A stretch of DNA of 64,000 bases from Nitratireductor mangrovi. Its GTDB lineage: Bacteria; Pseudomonadota; Alphaproteobacteria; Rhizobiales; Rhizobiaceae. The stretch spans positions 4,510,001 through 4,574,000 of the forward strand of contig NZ_CP042301.2 in the NCBI RefSeq assembly GCF_007922615.2, in the 5' to 3' direction. This document shows, piece after piece, positions 37,955 through 47,324 of the stretch. The translations under genes were made by a program, and so were the position numbers. Position 1 is the first letter of the stretch; the number at the start of each line of letters is the position of its first letter. Below the pieces are notes generated by a model, which saw only the letters and a program-made list of their open reading frames with translations, was not told the origin of the DNA and searched no databases.

Positions 37955-38344
37955 CTAGTCGAAGTCGCAGCCGCCGGCGTCGATCCCGATCACCTCGTCG
38001 AACAGGACCCGCGCATTGCAGCTTTCCGCCGTGTCGGCCCATATCGGCCCGAAGCACTGCTCGCCGTCCGGGGTCACCAGTTCCACGAACCAGCGGTGCC
38101 CTTCATAGGTGCCGAAGCCGATCTCCTCGAACGGCTGCACCAGCGCGTATTCCTGCAGCAGGCCGTCGAATCCCGCCCAGTAGACGTAGAAGGCATATTG
38201 GGTATCGTTGTAGAAGCTGATCCCGGTCGCCGCGTTGCTGGCCGGCGAGGGGTCCTGGCTCGGCTCGCATTTCTGCGCCAGTGCCGGCGCAATGCCGGCA
38301 ACCGCCGCGGCGAGCCCCGCGGCCAGCATGATCCTGAGCGACAT
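37955..38344 (-). CDS. exported protein resembling the VHL beta domain
   Basis: A 129-residue product with a signal peptide (cleavage after ALA, before QKCEPS). The mature part has [20 protein letters not shown], a following [20 protein letters not shown] and [18 protein letters not shown]. This order matches the beta domain of the von Hippel-Lindau protein: F-x-N-x-T/S ... V-x-W-x-x-F-D-G ... Y ... P ... T-Y/F-x-G-H-x-W. Four cysteines probably form disulfides in the periplasm. No elongin-binding helix is present. The match is by eye from memory of the human sequence. Confidence 0.7.
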   Translation of the reverse strand: MSLRIMLAAGLAAAVAGIAPALAQKCEPSQDPSPASNAATGISFYNDTQYAFYVYWAGFDGLLQEYALVQPFEEIGFGTYEGHRWFVELVTPDGEQCFGPIWADTAESCNARVLFDEVIGIDAGGCDFD

Positions 38345-38498
38345 CCCGATCCACCTTTCCTGGAAAGAACCGCGCCACACGGCGCGGCTTTCGCAGATTG
38401 CCGCGGCCGCCGGCGAAAGCAAGCGCCTGTTGCCGCCGCTGTCGCGCTTTCTTTTTCCGGCTTTGCCTTCCGCGCTGCGCCTGCTAGATGCGCGCCTC

Positions 38499-40304
<1,806 letters not shown>

Positions 40305-40307
40305 GCG

Positions 40308-40399
40308 GTCGGGCCGCAGGCCCGACGCATAGACCCAGTGAGTCTATGCGAGCGAAAATCCGGGTGGGAGCTGCCGGAGGCAGCGGGTCCCACCCCGGG
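40308..40399 (+). other. cluster of three strong hairpins after lepA
   Basis: Starting 4 bases after the lepA stop: GTCGGGCC/GGCCCGAC with a 3-base loop (40308-40326), GCATAGAC/GTCTATGC with a 7-base loop (40327-40349), and a nested hairpin CCGGGTGGGA/TCCCACCCCGG enclosing GCTGCC/GGCAGC (40360-40399). No T-run follows any of them. It could be an mRNA end structure, a dispersed extragenic element or an RNA. I see no gene in 40305-40591. Confidence 0.6.
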
Positions 40400-40434
40400 C
40401 GTCTATGACACGCGATGACTTCCTTCCTCGTTGA

Positions 40435-40516
40435 GGGGGGGGCGAGCTGCCGGTTCGCGAAGCGAATCCGTCGTGCCGGTGGCCGATGGAAGGCCGGCGA
40501 GCGCCGGGACGGTGCG
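40435..40516 (-). repeat. inverted copy of the 140-bp repeat, left of the AT-rich cassette
   Basis: On the minus strand this matches the part of the 43291 repeat running from GCGTCCCGGCGCTCGCC to GGCTGCTCGCCCCCC, with only a few differences over about 80 bases. Conserved parts include the complement of GGTTCGCGAAGCGAATCCGT and GCCGGCGAGCGCCGGGAC. It is opposite in orientation to the copies at 43291-43612. Confidence 0.75.
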
Positions 40517-40591
40517 TAGCACGGCGCTGCGATGTCACTCTTCCGGTAGCGACAGTCTCGCTGGCGCGGGCGTACACCAGCTCATCCTATG

Positions 40592-41329
40592 CTAACCCCG
40601 TCGCCAAACTTCGGGATGCAGAGCGCTGATTGCCTTAAGCCGTTTAAGGCGCTCTTTGTCTTCCTTAATGTCATTGACGCCTGAATCGCCGCCGTCAAGC
40701 GGGGACTTAGACGCCATCCGCAGCAACTCGTCGATCTCCTCAGCCGCACCTTGGACGGCCGATGAAGCGTCCTTTACGGCTCTAAATGCTCGGGCCTTGA
40801 TCTCTTTGGGCAAGCCATCCATAGGAAATTTTCTTAAGCTATGTACGCCGCCGGCGACGTATTCTTCGCACTCAGTAAGTCGCCTTCGTAGGTCTCTAAG
40901 ACGTCGCAGCGAGCTCCTATTCAGAGCGACCGCGTCAATTGTGAACTCACCTATGGCCGTCTTCCCCTCGACCCGCAGCTCGGAGACCGAAAAATGCCTC
41001 TCGCGCTGGTCCCAGTCCGGTCTAAATATACGATATCCCAAATTCTTGATCTTTTCGGAAAGCAATCGCGCACCTTTTCGTGTATTGCACTCATCACAAC
41101 AGTAAAGCAAGTTTTCGTATTCGTTTATCAGGTCAGGGCGATGTTTTTGGGATTCGTAATGATCTATGGTAAAGCGAATAGCTGTTGCTTCAGATTCCGA
41201 CATTGTGCAATATGCACAGGAAAAAAAGAAGTCTCGTCGAAGTAATGGTTTGTAATCTTGATATTTCATTCCGGTTGGAGCTTGGGAGCGTACAACATCA
41301 GCGCCTTTTTCTACGACCTCATTCGGCAT
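40592..41329 (-). CDS. HNH endonuclease-like protein of the AT-rich cassette
   Basis: A 245-residue protein. Residues about 37-90 hold the HNH core with zinc knuckles: CAYC (near 38), the central D-H in FTIDHYESQ, and CDEC followed by N-x-R-K-G (LLYCCDECNTRKG). This is the layout of TIGR02646/PtuB-type and McrA-like HNH nucleases. The C-terminal half is helical and charged, without a known domain. The start follows the TAG of the preceding gene with no spacing, so it is the third gene of a tight operon. Base composition is markedly more AT-rich than the flanks. Confidence 0.82.
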   Translation of the reverse strand: MPNEVVEKGADVVRSQAPTGMKYQDYKPLLRRDFFFSCAYCTMSESEATAIRFTIDHYESQKHRPDLINEYENLLYCCDECNTRKGARLLSEKIKNLGYRIFRPDWDQRERHFSVSELRVEGKTAIGEFTIDAVALNRSSLRRLRDLRRRLTECEEYVAGGVHSLRKFPMDGLPKEIKARAFRAVKDASSAVQGAAEEIDELLRMASKSPLDGGDSGVNDIKEDKERLKRLKAISALHPEVWRRG

Positions 41330-41794
41330 CTAGCGCTTCCCCTTTTTCATAAATCGCTCCAATTCCGAACGAAGCGCGGATAGTTCTTTACCCAGTCGCT
41401 CGTACATATCAATCTTAGATTCAATTGCATCTAAGTGAAGTCCATGTCTTGCGTCCTCTATCCGGTCTAGCGACCAATCGACATAGGTTAGTCTGTTTTG
41501 TTCTTGCCGGCTAAGTCCGGTTTCAAATTTTTTCTGTACAAGCTGATGTCTTTCTTCAAGAAGATTGTTTCGTTCAGATTCAGATATTTTCGAAGCATTT
41601 ATTCGACCAGCGGCGCGAGCGCTGGCGGCTCTGGCGAGTCGTTCGACGCTAGTCCCCCTGAATTCAAGTGCCTCTGGCTCGGGGGAATCGTCTCCGACCC
41701 AGCTTGCTTCCCCTGATCTAAACGGAGAAGTAGAACCTTCGGAATCAAGTGGATCAATGTCAAGAGTTAGTTGTCGATCGGAGGATCTCTTCAT
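41330..41794 (-). CDS. coiled-coil protein of the AT-rich cassette, unknown
   Basis: I recognise no family. From the ATG at 41794 the product is 154 residues: a polar, acidic N-terminal 60 residues, likely disordered, then a helical region with heptad-like patterns (ERNNLLEERHQLVQKKF; DMYERLGKELSALRSELERF) and a lysine-rich end. Alternative ATGs at 41818 and 41833 would lengthen the overlap with the upstream gene; at 41794 the overlap is 35 bases. Codon use is AT-rich. It may be an adaptor or antitoxin-like partner for the nuclease; this is inference from gene order only. Confidence 0.68.
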   Translation of the reverse strand: MKRSSDRQLTLDIDPLDSEGSTSPFRSGEASWVGDDSPEPEALEFRGTSVERLARAASARAAGRINASKISESERNNLLEERHQLVQKKFETGLSRQEQNRLTYVDWSLDRIEDARHGLHLDAIESKIDMYERLGKELSALRSELERFMKKGKR

Positions 41795-42554
41795 CAAATC
41801 GGTTCCCTTCACCCACATCTTCGAAGTATGCAAGCGCTGAACGCCTAGCTCGTTCCAATTCTTCCTTCAATACGTCTTTCGTTATCGGTTTTATTTTTCT
41901 GTAATTTCGTTGCCAATCAAGTTTGACGGAAAGCATAGTATTTTCTTGGTCGTCACTTTTTTTAATTTGATGGATGCATCTATCAGTGTGCTCATCATTA
42001 TTATCAACTATGCCAGTTATGTTAACGGAGAATCCTCCTGTTACGTCTATCCATGGCCGCCGAAAATAGGTAATCAATCGTGTCAGGCCAGGTGGCAAGT
42101 CCTTCTCATCAACATCTGTAGTGCTAACTATGCCAGTTCTTGTGATGTGTCGTTCCTTGCTGCGCGGCAGGCATAATGTCGCCTCCACGAGGCGGTCTAG
42201 GATGGTTGGGAGGAGCGTCGTGTAGGGTTGTGCGGACGACAGTAACTCGCCCACGGGGAGCCCCCCGCTTACCGATCTGAAGCGCATCTTATGTTGAAAA
42301 TTGACAAAAACGCGGTGAAAATCGATCCCGTACTTAAAACCGTCGTCTCCGGAAAACTCAAAGGCAAAAGGTTCATTCTTTTCGACCGTTATATTTGTTG
42401 GTGTATCTGCCGCTATCTTGTTTAATAGGGGAGATAAACTATCAAGTAGAGAACTGCCTGATGCAAAGTGCGGTTCTAGTCCAAATCCAGCGCTTGGCAC
42501 CGAGAATAATTTATCGCACCAACTCACTATTCGCCTCCGTTCTTCGGTCCGCAT
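41760..42554 (-). CDS. unrecognised first protein of the AT-rich cassette
   Basis: A 264-residue soluble protein without a recognisable motif. It mixes strands and helices, with aromatic segments such as FAFEFSGDDGFKYGIDFHRVF and WIDVTGGFSVNITG, and ends in a charged helical stretch (DVLKEELERARRSALAYFEDV). The overall look recalls the sporadically distributed TIGR04255-type proteins, but I cannot confirm that. The ATG at 42554 has a GAGG site; an in-frame start at 42728 would add a GC-rich, low-complexity leader and is less likely. It is the first gene of the leftward three-gene unit. Confidence 0.65.
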   Translation of the reverse strand: MRTEERRRIVSWCDKLFSVPSAGFGLEPHFASGSSLLDSLSPLLNKIAADTPTNITVEKNEPFAFEFSGDDGFKYGIDFHRVFVNFQHKMRFRSVSGGLPVGELLSSAQPYTTLLPTILDRLVEATLCLPRSKERHITRTGIVSTTDVDEKDLPPGLTRLITYFRRPWIDVTGGFSVNITGIVDNNDEHTDRCIHQIKKSDDQENTMLSVKLDWQRNYRKIKPITKDVLKEELERARRSALAYFEDVGEGNRFDEEILRSTTNS

Positions 42555-42660
42555 GATAGCCTCGTGTTCTGGCGCGCTCAAGGTAGGCTCGCTCCGCGGA
42601 GAACGAACAAATGCGTATCCGGGGGAGCTACGCCTTCCGTTTTGCGTTCGAATGTGAAGG

Positions 42661-42676
42661 CGGAAATTTCCGGAAA
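42661..42676. promoter_or_regulatory. overlapping palindromes upstream of the cassette
   Basis: CGGAAATTTCCG (42661-42672) is a perfect 12-bp palindrome that overlaps a second, TTTCCGGAAA (42667-42676). They lie about 110 bases before the first cassette gene and could be an operator. Confidence 0.4.
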
Positions 42677-42836
42677 ATCTTGCACACCGAAGAACTTTAT
42701 CCACGCCCTTCCCACCCTCTCGTATCATCCCCCTCGATCGCCGCGCGGGAAACGGATGCGCACCGAGCCTCCGGGCGGCGTCCGGCGCCGGACCGGTGGT
42801 GCTACGGTGGCATCACTGGAGGATGACTCCCCAGGT

Positions 42837-43019
42837 CCGGGCCCCAGGGTGAGGTGCGGGGCCGACAGGGTTCCGGTCGCGAGGCCACCGGCTTTGCGAG
42901 TGCCGTGTGTTCTGAGGCGAACGTGCGGCAACGCGCACCTGCACATCCGGGCAAGCACGCCGGGCGGGCGGCCGCGAGGTCGCACGTTACACTTAGATGA
43001 GCGACCGGACGGCCGCCCG
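42837..43019 (+). other. hairpin-rich non-coding stretch right of the cassette
   Basis: Three stems follow each other: GGCCCC...GGGGCC (about 42840-42868), GTGC...GCAC (about 42921-42936) and a large one at 42965-43019. The last has outer arms CGGGCGGCCG/CGGCCGCCCG, a 3x3 internal loop, inner arms GGTCGC/GCGACC and a 17-base loop; TCTTCCCCTTT follows. No convincing reading frame covers it. It may be a structured RNA with its terminator, or an extragenic element. The rest of 42677-43290 contains a CTCCCCACCCGTGGGGGAG palindrome near 43210 and no gene I can support. Confidence 0.45.
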
Positions 43020-43290
43020 TCTTCCCCTTTCAATGGCCAGACGCGTTTCGCGGGCGTGGTCGCGACGGCGCATGCCGCAAGGCCGACGGGCCGTCGCGCC
43101 TCATGGCGCGCCCCCGCGGAGGCCAGCGAGCCGAAAGGCGAGCGCACGGCCGTGAGCGAAAGGAGAAAAGCGTGTGCACAGGAATGGCGAAACGAGCGCG
43201 GCCGGCCAATCTCCCCACCCGTGGGGGAGATGTCCGGCAGGACAGAGGGGGGCGCGAAGGGGCACCGGCCTCTCCGCGAATCCTCCCCCG

Positions 43291-43612
43291 CTTCGCAGGG
43301 GAGGATCGGCGCCCGCATCTCCGGCGTTGGCCGGGTCCCCGCTGCCTTCGCAGCGTCCCGGCGCTCGCCGGCCTTCCGTCGTGCCACCGGCACGACGGAT
43401 TCGCTTCGCGAACCGGCTGCTCGCCCCCCGCTTCGCAGGGGAGGATCGGCGCCCGCATCTCCGGCGTTGGCCGGGTCCCCGCTGCTTTCGCAGCGTCCCG
43501 GCGCTCGCCGGCCTTCCGTCGTGCCACCGGCACGACGGATTCGCGTCGCGAACCGGCTGCTCGCCCCCCGCTTCGCAGGGGAGGATTGGCACCCGCATCG
43601 CCGGCGTCGGCC
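43291..43612 (+). repeat. tandem 140-bp C/G-rich repeat (2.3 copies)
   Basis: Units start with CTTCGCAGGGGAGGAT at 43291, 43431 and 43571, an exact 140-base period; the third is cut after about 40 bases. Within each unit is the perfect palindrome CCGTCGTGCC-ACC-GGCACGACGG. Copies one and two differ at only a couple of positions. A reverse-oriented relative lies at 40435-40516, on the other side of the AT-rich cassette. Reading frames through it are low-complexity and not genes. Confidence 0.88.
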
Positions 43613-43704
43613 ACCCTCGCCGCCACCCCCTTCAAAACACCTTTTCCACCGGGGAAAAAGTCCTTGATACCTTTTACGAATTGACGCCTTCCGCTGCCTT
43701 GTGT

Positions 43705-43716
43705 TGAACGCGTTCA
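43705..43716. promoter_or_regulatory. palindromic operator candidate before glcB
   Basis: TGAACGCGTTCA is a perfect 12-bp palindrome 54 bases before the glcB ATG. It overlaps the -10 position of a weak promoter candidate (TTGACG at 43681, 17-base spacer, TTGAAC). Size and placement suit a LacI- or GntR-type repressor. Confidence 0.42.
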
Positions 43717-43769
43717 CTTTCATGTCAGGCAATGCTGGCGTTGCGGGCCGGCCCGGAAAGCGAGGCGGG

Positions 43770-45947
43770 ATGAGCGAGCGGATCGAGATCGAGGGCCTGA
43801 AGGTCGACCGGGTGCTTTTTGATTTCGTGGTCGGCGAGGCCCTGCCGGGCACCGGCGTCGAGCCGCCAAAATTCTGGGCCGAGCTGTCGCGCATCGTGCA
43901 TGAGCTGACGCCGAAGAACCGCGCGCTCCTGAAAAGGCGCGACGAGCTGCAGGAAAAGATCGACCGCTGGCACCGCGACAATGGCGCCCCGTCCGACCTT
44001 GCCGCCTACAAGGCGTTCCTGACCGACATCGGCTATCTGAAGCCCGAGGGGCCGGCCTTCTCCGTCACCACCGCCCATGTCGATCCCGAGATCGCCGGCA
44101 TCGCCGGCCCGCAGCTGGTGGTGCCGGTGATGAATGCGCGCTACGCGCTCAACGCCGCCAATGCACGCTGGGGCTCGCTCTACGACGCGCTTTACGGCAC
44201 CGACGCCATTCCCGAATCCGACGGCGCCGAAAAGGGCGAGGCCTACAATCCGCGCCGCGGCAACCGCGTCATCGCCTGGGCGCGCGCCTTCCTCGACGAC
44301 GCCTGCCCGACCGGGGCCGGAGATTATGGCTGGGCCGCGATCCGCGGCCTCAGGGTCGAGAACGGCCGCCTCGTGCTCGACTTCCCGGCCGCCTCCGCCG
44401 GCCTCGCCGACCCGGCGCAGTTTGCCGGCTACACCGGCGCGACCGAGGCCCCGAGCAGCGTCTACCTGAGAAAGAACGGCCTCCACATCCAGGTCGTCAT
44501 CGACCGCAGCCACCCGATCGGCGCCAACGACCCGGCCGGCATCGCCGACGTCGTGCTGGAGGCCGCCGTCACCACGATCATGGACTGCGAGGATTCGGTC
44601 GCCGCCGTCGATGCCGAGGACAAGGTCGTCGCCTACCGCAACTGGCTCGGCCTGATGCGCGGCGACCTTGCCGAGGAGGTCACCAAGGACAAGACCTTCG
44701 TGCGCCGGCTGAGGCCCGACCGCGAGCTTTCCGCGCCCGACGGCTCGAAGGCGACGCTGCCCGGCCGCTCGCTGATGCTGGTGCGCAATGTCGGCCACCT
44801 GATGACCAATCCGGCGATCCTCGACCGCGACGGCGCCGAGGTGCCGGAAGGCATCATGGACGCCATGATGACCGGCATGATCGCGCTACACGATGTCGGC
44901 CCGCGCGGCCGCCGCGCCAATTCGCGCGCCGGCTCGGTCTATGTCGTCAAGCCCAAGATGCACGGGCCGGAGGAGGTGGCCTTCGCCGTCGAGCTGTTCG
45001 GCCGCGTCGAGGCTGCGCTCGGCATGGCCAGAAACACCATCAAGATGGGCATCATGGACGAGGAGCGCCGCACCACGGTCAACCTCAAGGAGGCGATCCG
45101 CGCGGCCGCCGAGCGTGTCGTCTTCATCAACACCGGCTTTCTCGACCGCACCGGCGACGAGATCCACACCTCGATGGAGGCCGGGCCGATGATCCGCAAG
45201 GGCGACATGAAGCAGGCCGCCTGGATTGCCGCCTACGAGGCCTGGAACGTCGATATCGGGCTCGAATGCGGGCTCGCCGGCCACGCCCAGATCGGCAAGG
45301 GCATGTGGGCGATGCCGGACCTGATGGCCGCCATGCTCGAACAGAAGATCGGCCATCCGAAGGCCGGCGCCAACACCGCCTGGGTGCCGTCGCCGACCGC
45401 CGCCACGCTGCACGCCACCCATTACCACAAGGTCGACGTCGCCGCCGTGCAGGAAGAGCTCAAGGAGCGCCCGCGCGCCAGCCTCGACGACATCCTGTCG
45501 GTGCCGGTCGCCACCCGGCCCAACTGGTCGGAGGAGGACAAGCGCCAGGAACTCAGGAACAACGCGCAGGGCATTCTCGGCTATGTCGTGCGCTGGATCG
45601 ACCAGGGCGTCGGCTGCTCCAAGGTGCCCGACATCAACGATGTCGGCCTGATGGAGGACCGCGCCACCTTGCGCATCTCCTCCCAGCACATGGCCAACTG
45701 GCTGCATCACGGCGTCGTCTCCAAGGACGAGGTGATGGCGGTGATGAAGGAGATGGCCGCGGTCGTCGACCGCCAGAACGAGGCCGACCCGAACTACCGG
45801 CCGATGGCGCCCGATTTCGAGGGCTCCATCGCCTTCCAGGCCGCCTGCGACCTCGTGTTCAAGGGCCGCGAGCAGCCGAGCGGCTACACCGAGCCGGTGC
45901 TGCATCGCCGCCGGCTGGAGCTGAAGGCGCAGCGCGCCGCCGGCTGA
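43770..45947 (+). CDS. glcB: malate synthase G
   Basis: Condenses glyoxylate with acetyl-CoA to malate in the glyoxylate shunt or glycolate use. The 725 residues match the long G isoform (A isoform about 540). Recognisable stretches include [15 protein letters not shown] (metal/catalytic acid region), [51 protein letters not shown] and the C-terminal [20 protein letters not shown] with the family's Asp base. ATG 43770 has a GGCGGG site. It stands alone between the repeat region and tsaB; no isocitrate lyase gene is present. Confidence 0.96.
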   Translation: MSERIEIEGLKVDRVLFDFVVGEALPGTGVEPPKFWAELSRIVHELTPKNRALLKRRDELQEKIDRWHRDNGAPSDLAAYKAFLTDIGYLKPEGPAFSVTTAHVDPEIAGIAGPQLVVPVMNARYALNAANARWGSLYDALYGTDAIPESDGAEKGEAYNPRRGNRVIAWARAFLDDACPTGAGDYGWAAIRGLRVENGRLVLDFPAASAGLADPAQFAGYTGATEAPSSVYLRKNGLHIQVVIDRSHPIGANDPAGIADVVLEAAVTTIMDCEDSVAAVDAEDKVVAYRNWLGLMRGDLAEEVTKDKTFVRRLRPDRELSAPDGSKATLPGRSLMLVRNVGHLMTNPAILDRDGAEVPEGIMDAMMTGMIALHDVGPRGRRANSRAGSVYVVKPKMHGPEEVAFAVELFGRVEAALGMARNTIKMGIMDEERRTTVNLKEAIRAAAERVVFINTGFLDRTGDEIHTSMEAGPMIRKGDMKQAAWIAAYEAWNVDIGLECGLAGHAQIGKGMWAMPDLMAAMLEQKIGHPKAGANTAWVPSPTAATLHATHYHKVDVAAVQEELKERPRASLDDILSVPVATRPNWSEEDKRQELRNNAQGILGYVVRWIDQGVGCSKVPDINDVGLMEDRATLRISSQHMANWLHHGVVSKDEVMAVMKEMAAVVDRQNEADPNYRPMAPDFEGSIAFQAACDLVFKGREQPSGYTEPVLHRRRLELKAQRAAG

Positions 45948-45959
45948 GAGGAGGCGCCG

Positions 45960-46020
45960 CTCCCTCCCCCTTGAGGGGAGGGTGGACGGGCAGGGCCCGG
46001 CCGGGTGGGGTCCCCTCCAC
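45960..46020 (+). repeat. C/G-rich palindromic intergenic repeat after glcB
   Basis: CCCTCCCC-CTTGA-GGGGAGGG followed by GGCCCGGCCGGGTGGGGTCCC. It is another member of the dispersed palindromes noted near 15750 and 27770, and may help terminate glcB transcription. Confidence 0.65.
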
Positions 46021-46091
46021 CGGCACGCCAGGCGGCCCCTCGCACCATCGTCGCGCTTGTTTGCCGGGCGGCTTTTGCCTATGCGGGTGCG

Positions 46092-46775
46092 ATGAAGGTG
46101 CTTGCCATCGACACCGCCGCCGAGCTCTGCGCGGCCTGCGTCTTCGACGCCGCCGCCGGCGTCGAACTCGGCCGCTCCGTCCGCGACATCGGCAAGGGCC
46201 ATGCCGAGGTTTTGATGCCGGTGATCGCCGAAGCGCTCTCCGAAGCCGGCACGGCGTATGACGGCCTCGGCGCCGTCGCGGTCGCCGTCGGACCGGGCTC
46301 CTTCACCGGCGTCAGGATCGGCGTCGCCGCAGCCCGCGGCCTTGCCCTTGCGCTCGGGATTCCCGCGACCGGCGTCACCACGCTCGCCGCCATCGCCCAT
46401 GAGGCCCGCCGCGCCTATCCCGGCCGCGCCGTCCTCGCCGTCATCGACGCCAAGCGCGACGAGCTCTACGCCGCCCTCTTCGACGCCGAAGGCTCCGAGA
46501 CCGCCCCGCCCTTCATCACCCATGCCGCCGAGGCCGCCGCCCTTGCCCGCGACGCCGACGCCGTGCTCGCCGGCTCCGGCGCTGCCCTCGTCGCCGCCGT
46601 TCCCGGCGCACCTCCCTTCGCGATCGCCGCCGAGACCCGCACCGCCGACATTTCCGCCTATGCCGCCTGCGCCATCGCCGCCGGCTTTTCCGGCAACAAG
46701 CCCAAGCCGGTCTATCTGCGTGGCGCCGACGCCCGTCCGCAATCCGGCTTCGCCCTGCCGCGCAAGGGGGCCTGA
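46092..46775 (+). CDS. tsaB: tRNA t6A synthesis protein TsaB
   Basis: Scaffold/partner of TsaD in making threonylcarbamoyl-adenosine at tRNA position 37. The 227 residues show the ASKHA-type start MKVLAIDTAAELCAACVFD, a KGHAEVLMPVI stretch and the diagnostic VAVGPGSFTGVRIGVAAARGLA. The ATG at 46092 gives the family N-terminus; the upstream in-frame extension is not conserved-looking. The stop overlaps the rimI start (TGATG). Confidence 0.95.
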   Translation: MKVLAIDTAAELCAACVFDAAAGVELGRSVRDIGKGHAEVLMPVIAEALSEAGTAYDGLGAVAVAVGPGSFTGVRIGVAAARGLALALGIPATGVTTLAAIAHEARRAYPGRAVLAVIDAKRDELYAALFDAEGSETAPPFITHAAEAAALARDADAVLAGSGAALVAAVPGAPPFAIAAETRTADISAYAACAIAAGFSGNKPKPVYLRGADARPQSGFALPRKGA

Positions 46776-47269
46776 TGCGCACCACCTTCTTTCCCGGCCG
46801 CAAGCGCGAATACGCCATGGAGCCGCTGCGCCCCGTGGATGCTACCGCCCTTGCCAACCTCCATCAGGACGGCTTTGCGCGTCCCTGGAGCGACGGCGAG
46901 TTCGCCGCCCTGCTCGAGCAGGAGCCGGTCTTCGGTTTCGCCGCCCGCGAGGTCGGCCGTCCCAAGGCGCCGCCGTCGGGCTTCGTGCTCGCCCGCCTCG
47001 CCGCCGGGGAAGCGGAGATCCTGATGATCACCGTCGCCCGCGCCGTCCGCCGCTCCGGCATCGGCTGGTCGCTGATGGATGCCGTCCTGCGCGAGCTTCA
47101 CGCCCAGCGCGCCGAAAGCCTGTTCCTCGAGGTCGACGAGACCAATCACGGTGCCATCGCGCTCTACCGCCGCCTCGGCTTCATCCAGGTCGGCAACCGG
47201 CCCGGCTATTACGAAAACCCGGGCGCCGGACGCAGCGGCGCGCTTGTCATGCGCCGCGATCTTCGCTAG
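46775..47269 (+). CDS. rimI: ribosomal-protein-alanine N-acetyltransferase (RimI-like)
   Basis: A 164-residue GNAT acetyltransferase; the classic substrate is the N-terminus of ribosomal protein S18. The acetyl-CoA site appears as ITVARAVRRSGIGWSLMDAVL (R-x-x-G-x-G/S), followed by LEVDETNHGAIALYRRLGFIQVGNRPGYYE, typical of RimI (here in sequence order). It is translationally coupled to tsaB, an arrangement common in this order. Confidence 0.9.
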   Translation: MRTTFFPGRKREYAMEPLRPVDATALANLHQDGFARPWSDGEFAALLEQEPVFGFAAREVGRPKAPPSGFVLARLAAGEAEILMITVARAVRRSGIGWSLMDAVLRELHAQRAESLFLEVDETNHGAIALYRRLGFIQVGNRPGYYENPGAGRSGALVMRRDLR

Positions 47270-47324
47270 CGCTCCGCCGGCGGCTGCGGCGCCTTTCGCA
47301 GAAAATTCAGGGGACAGCACAACG

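Noticed and set aside
40592..42554. Septu (PtuAB) defence system
   Set aside because: Only the HNH part would fit. No SMC/ABC-like ATPase (PtuA) is encoded; neither unknown protein has Walker motifs.
42837..43019. tmRNA, 6S, SRP or RNase P RNA
   Set aside because: None of the hallmark sequences I know for these RNAs is present, so it is kept only as an unnamed hairpin cluster.
43291..43612. CRISPR array
   Set aside because: The period is 140 bases with whole-unit identity and no short repeats separated by unique spacers; no cas gene is present.
42725..43981. Long open frames through the repeat region before glcB
   Set aside because: They follow the 140-bp repeat and palindromes in several frames on both strands, with no domain or ribosome site. 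They reflect lack of stop codons in GC-rich repeats.
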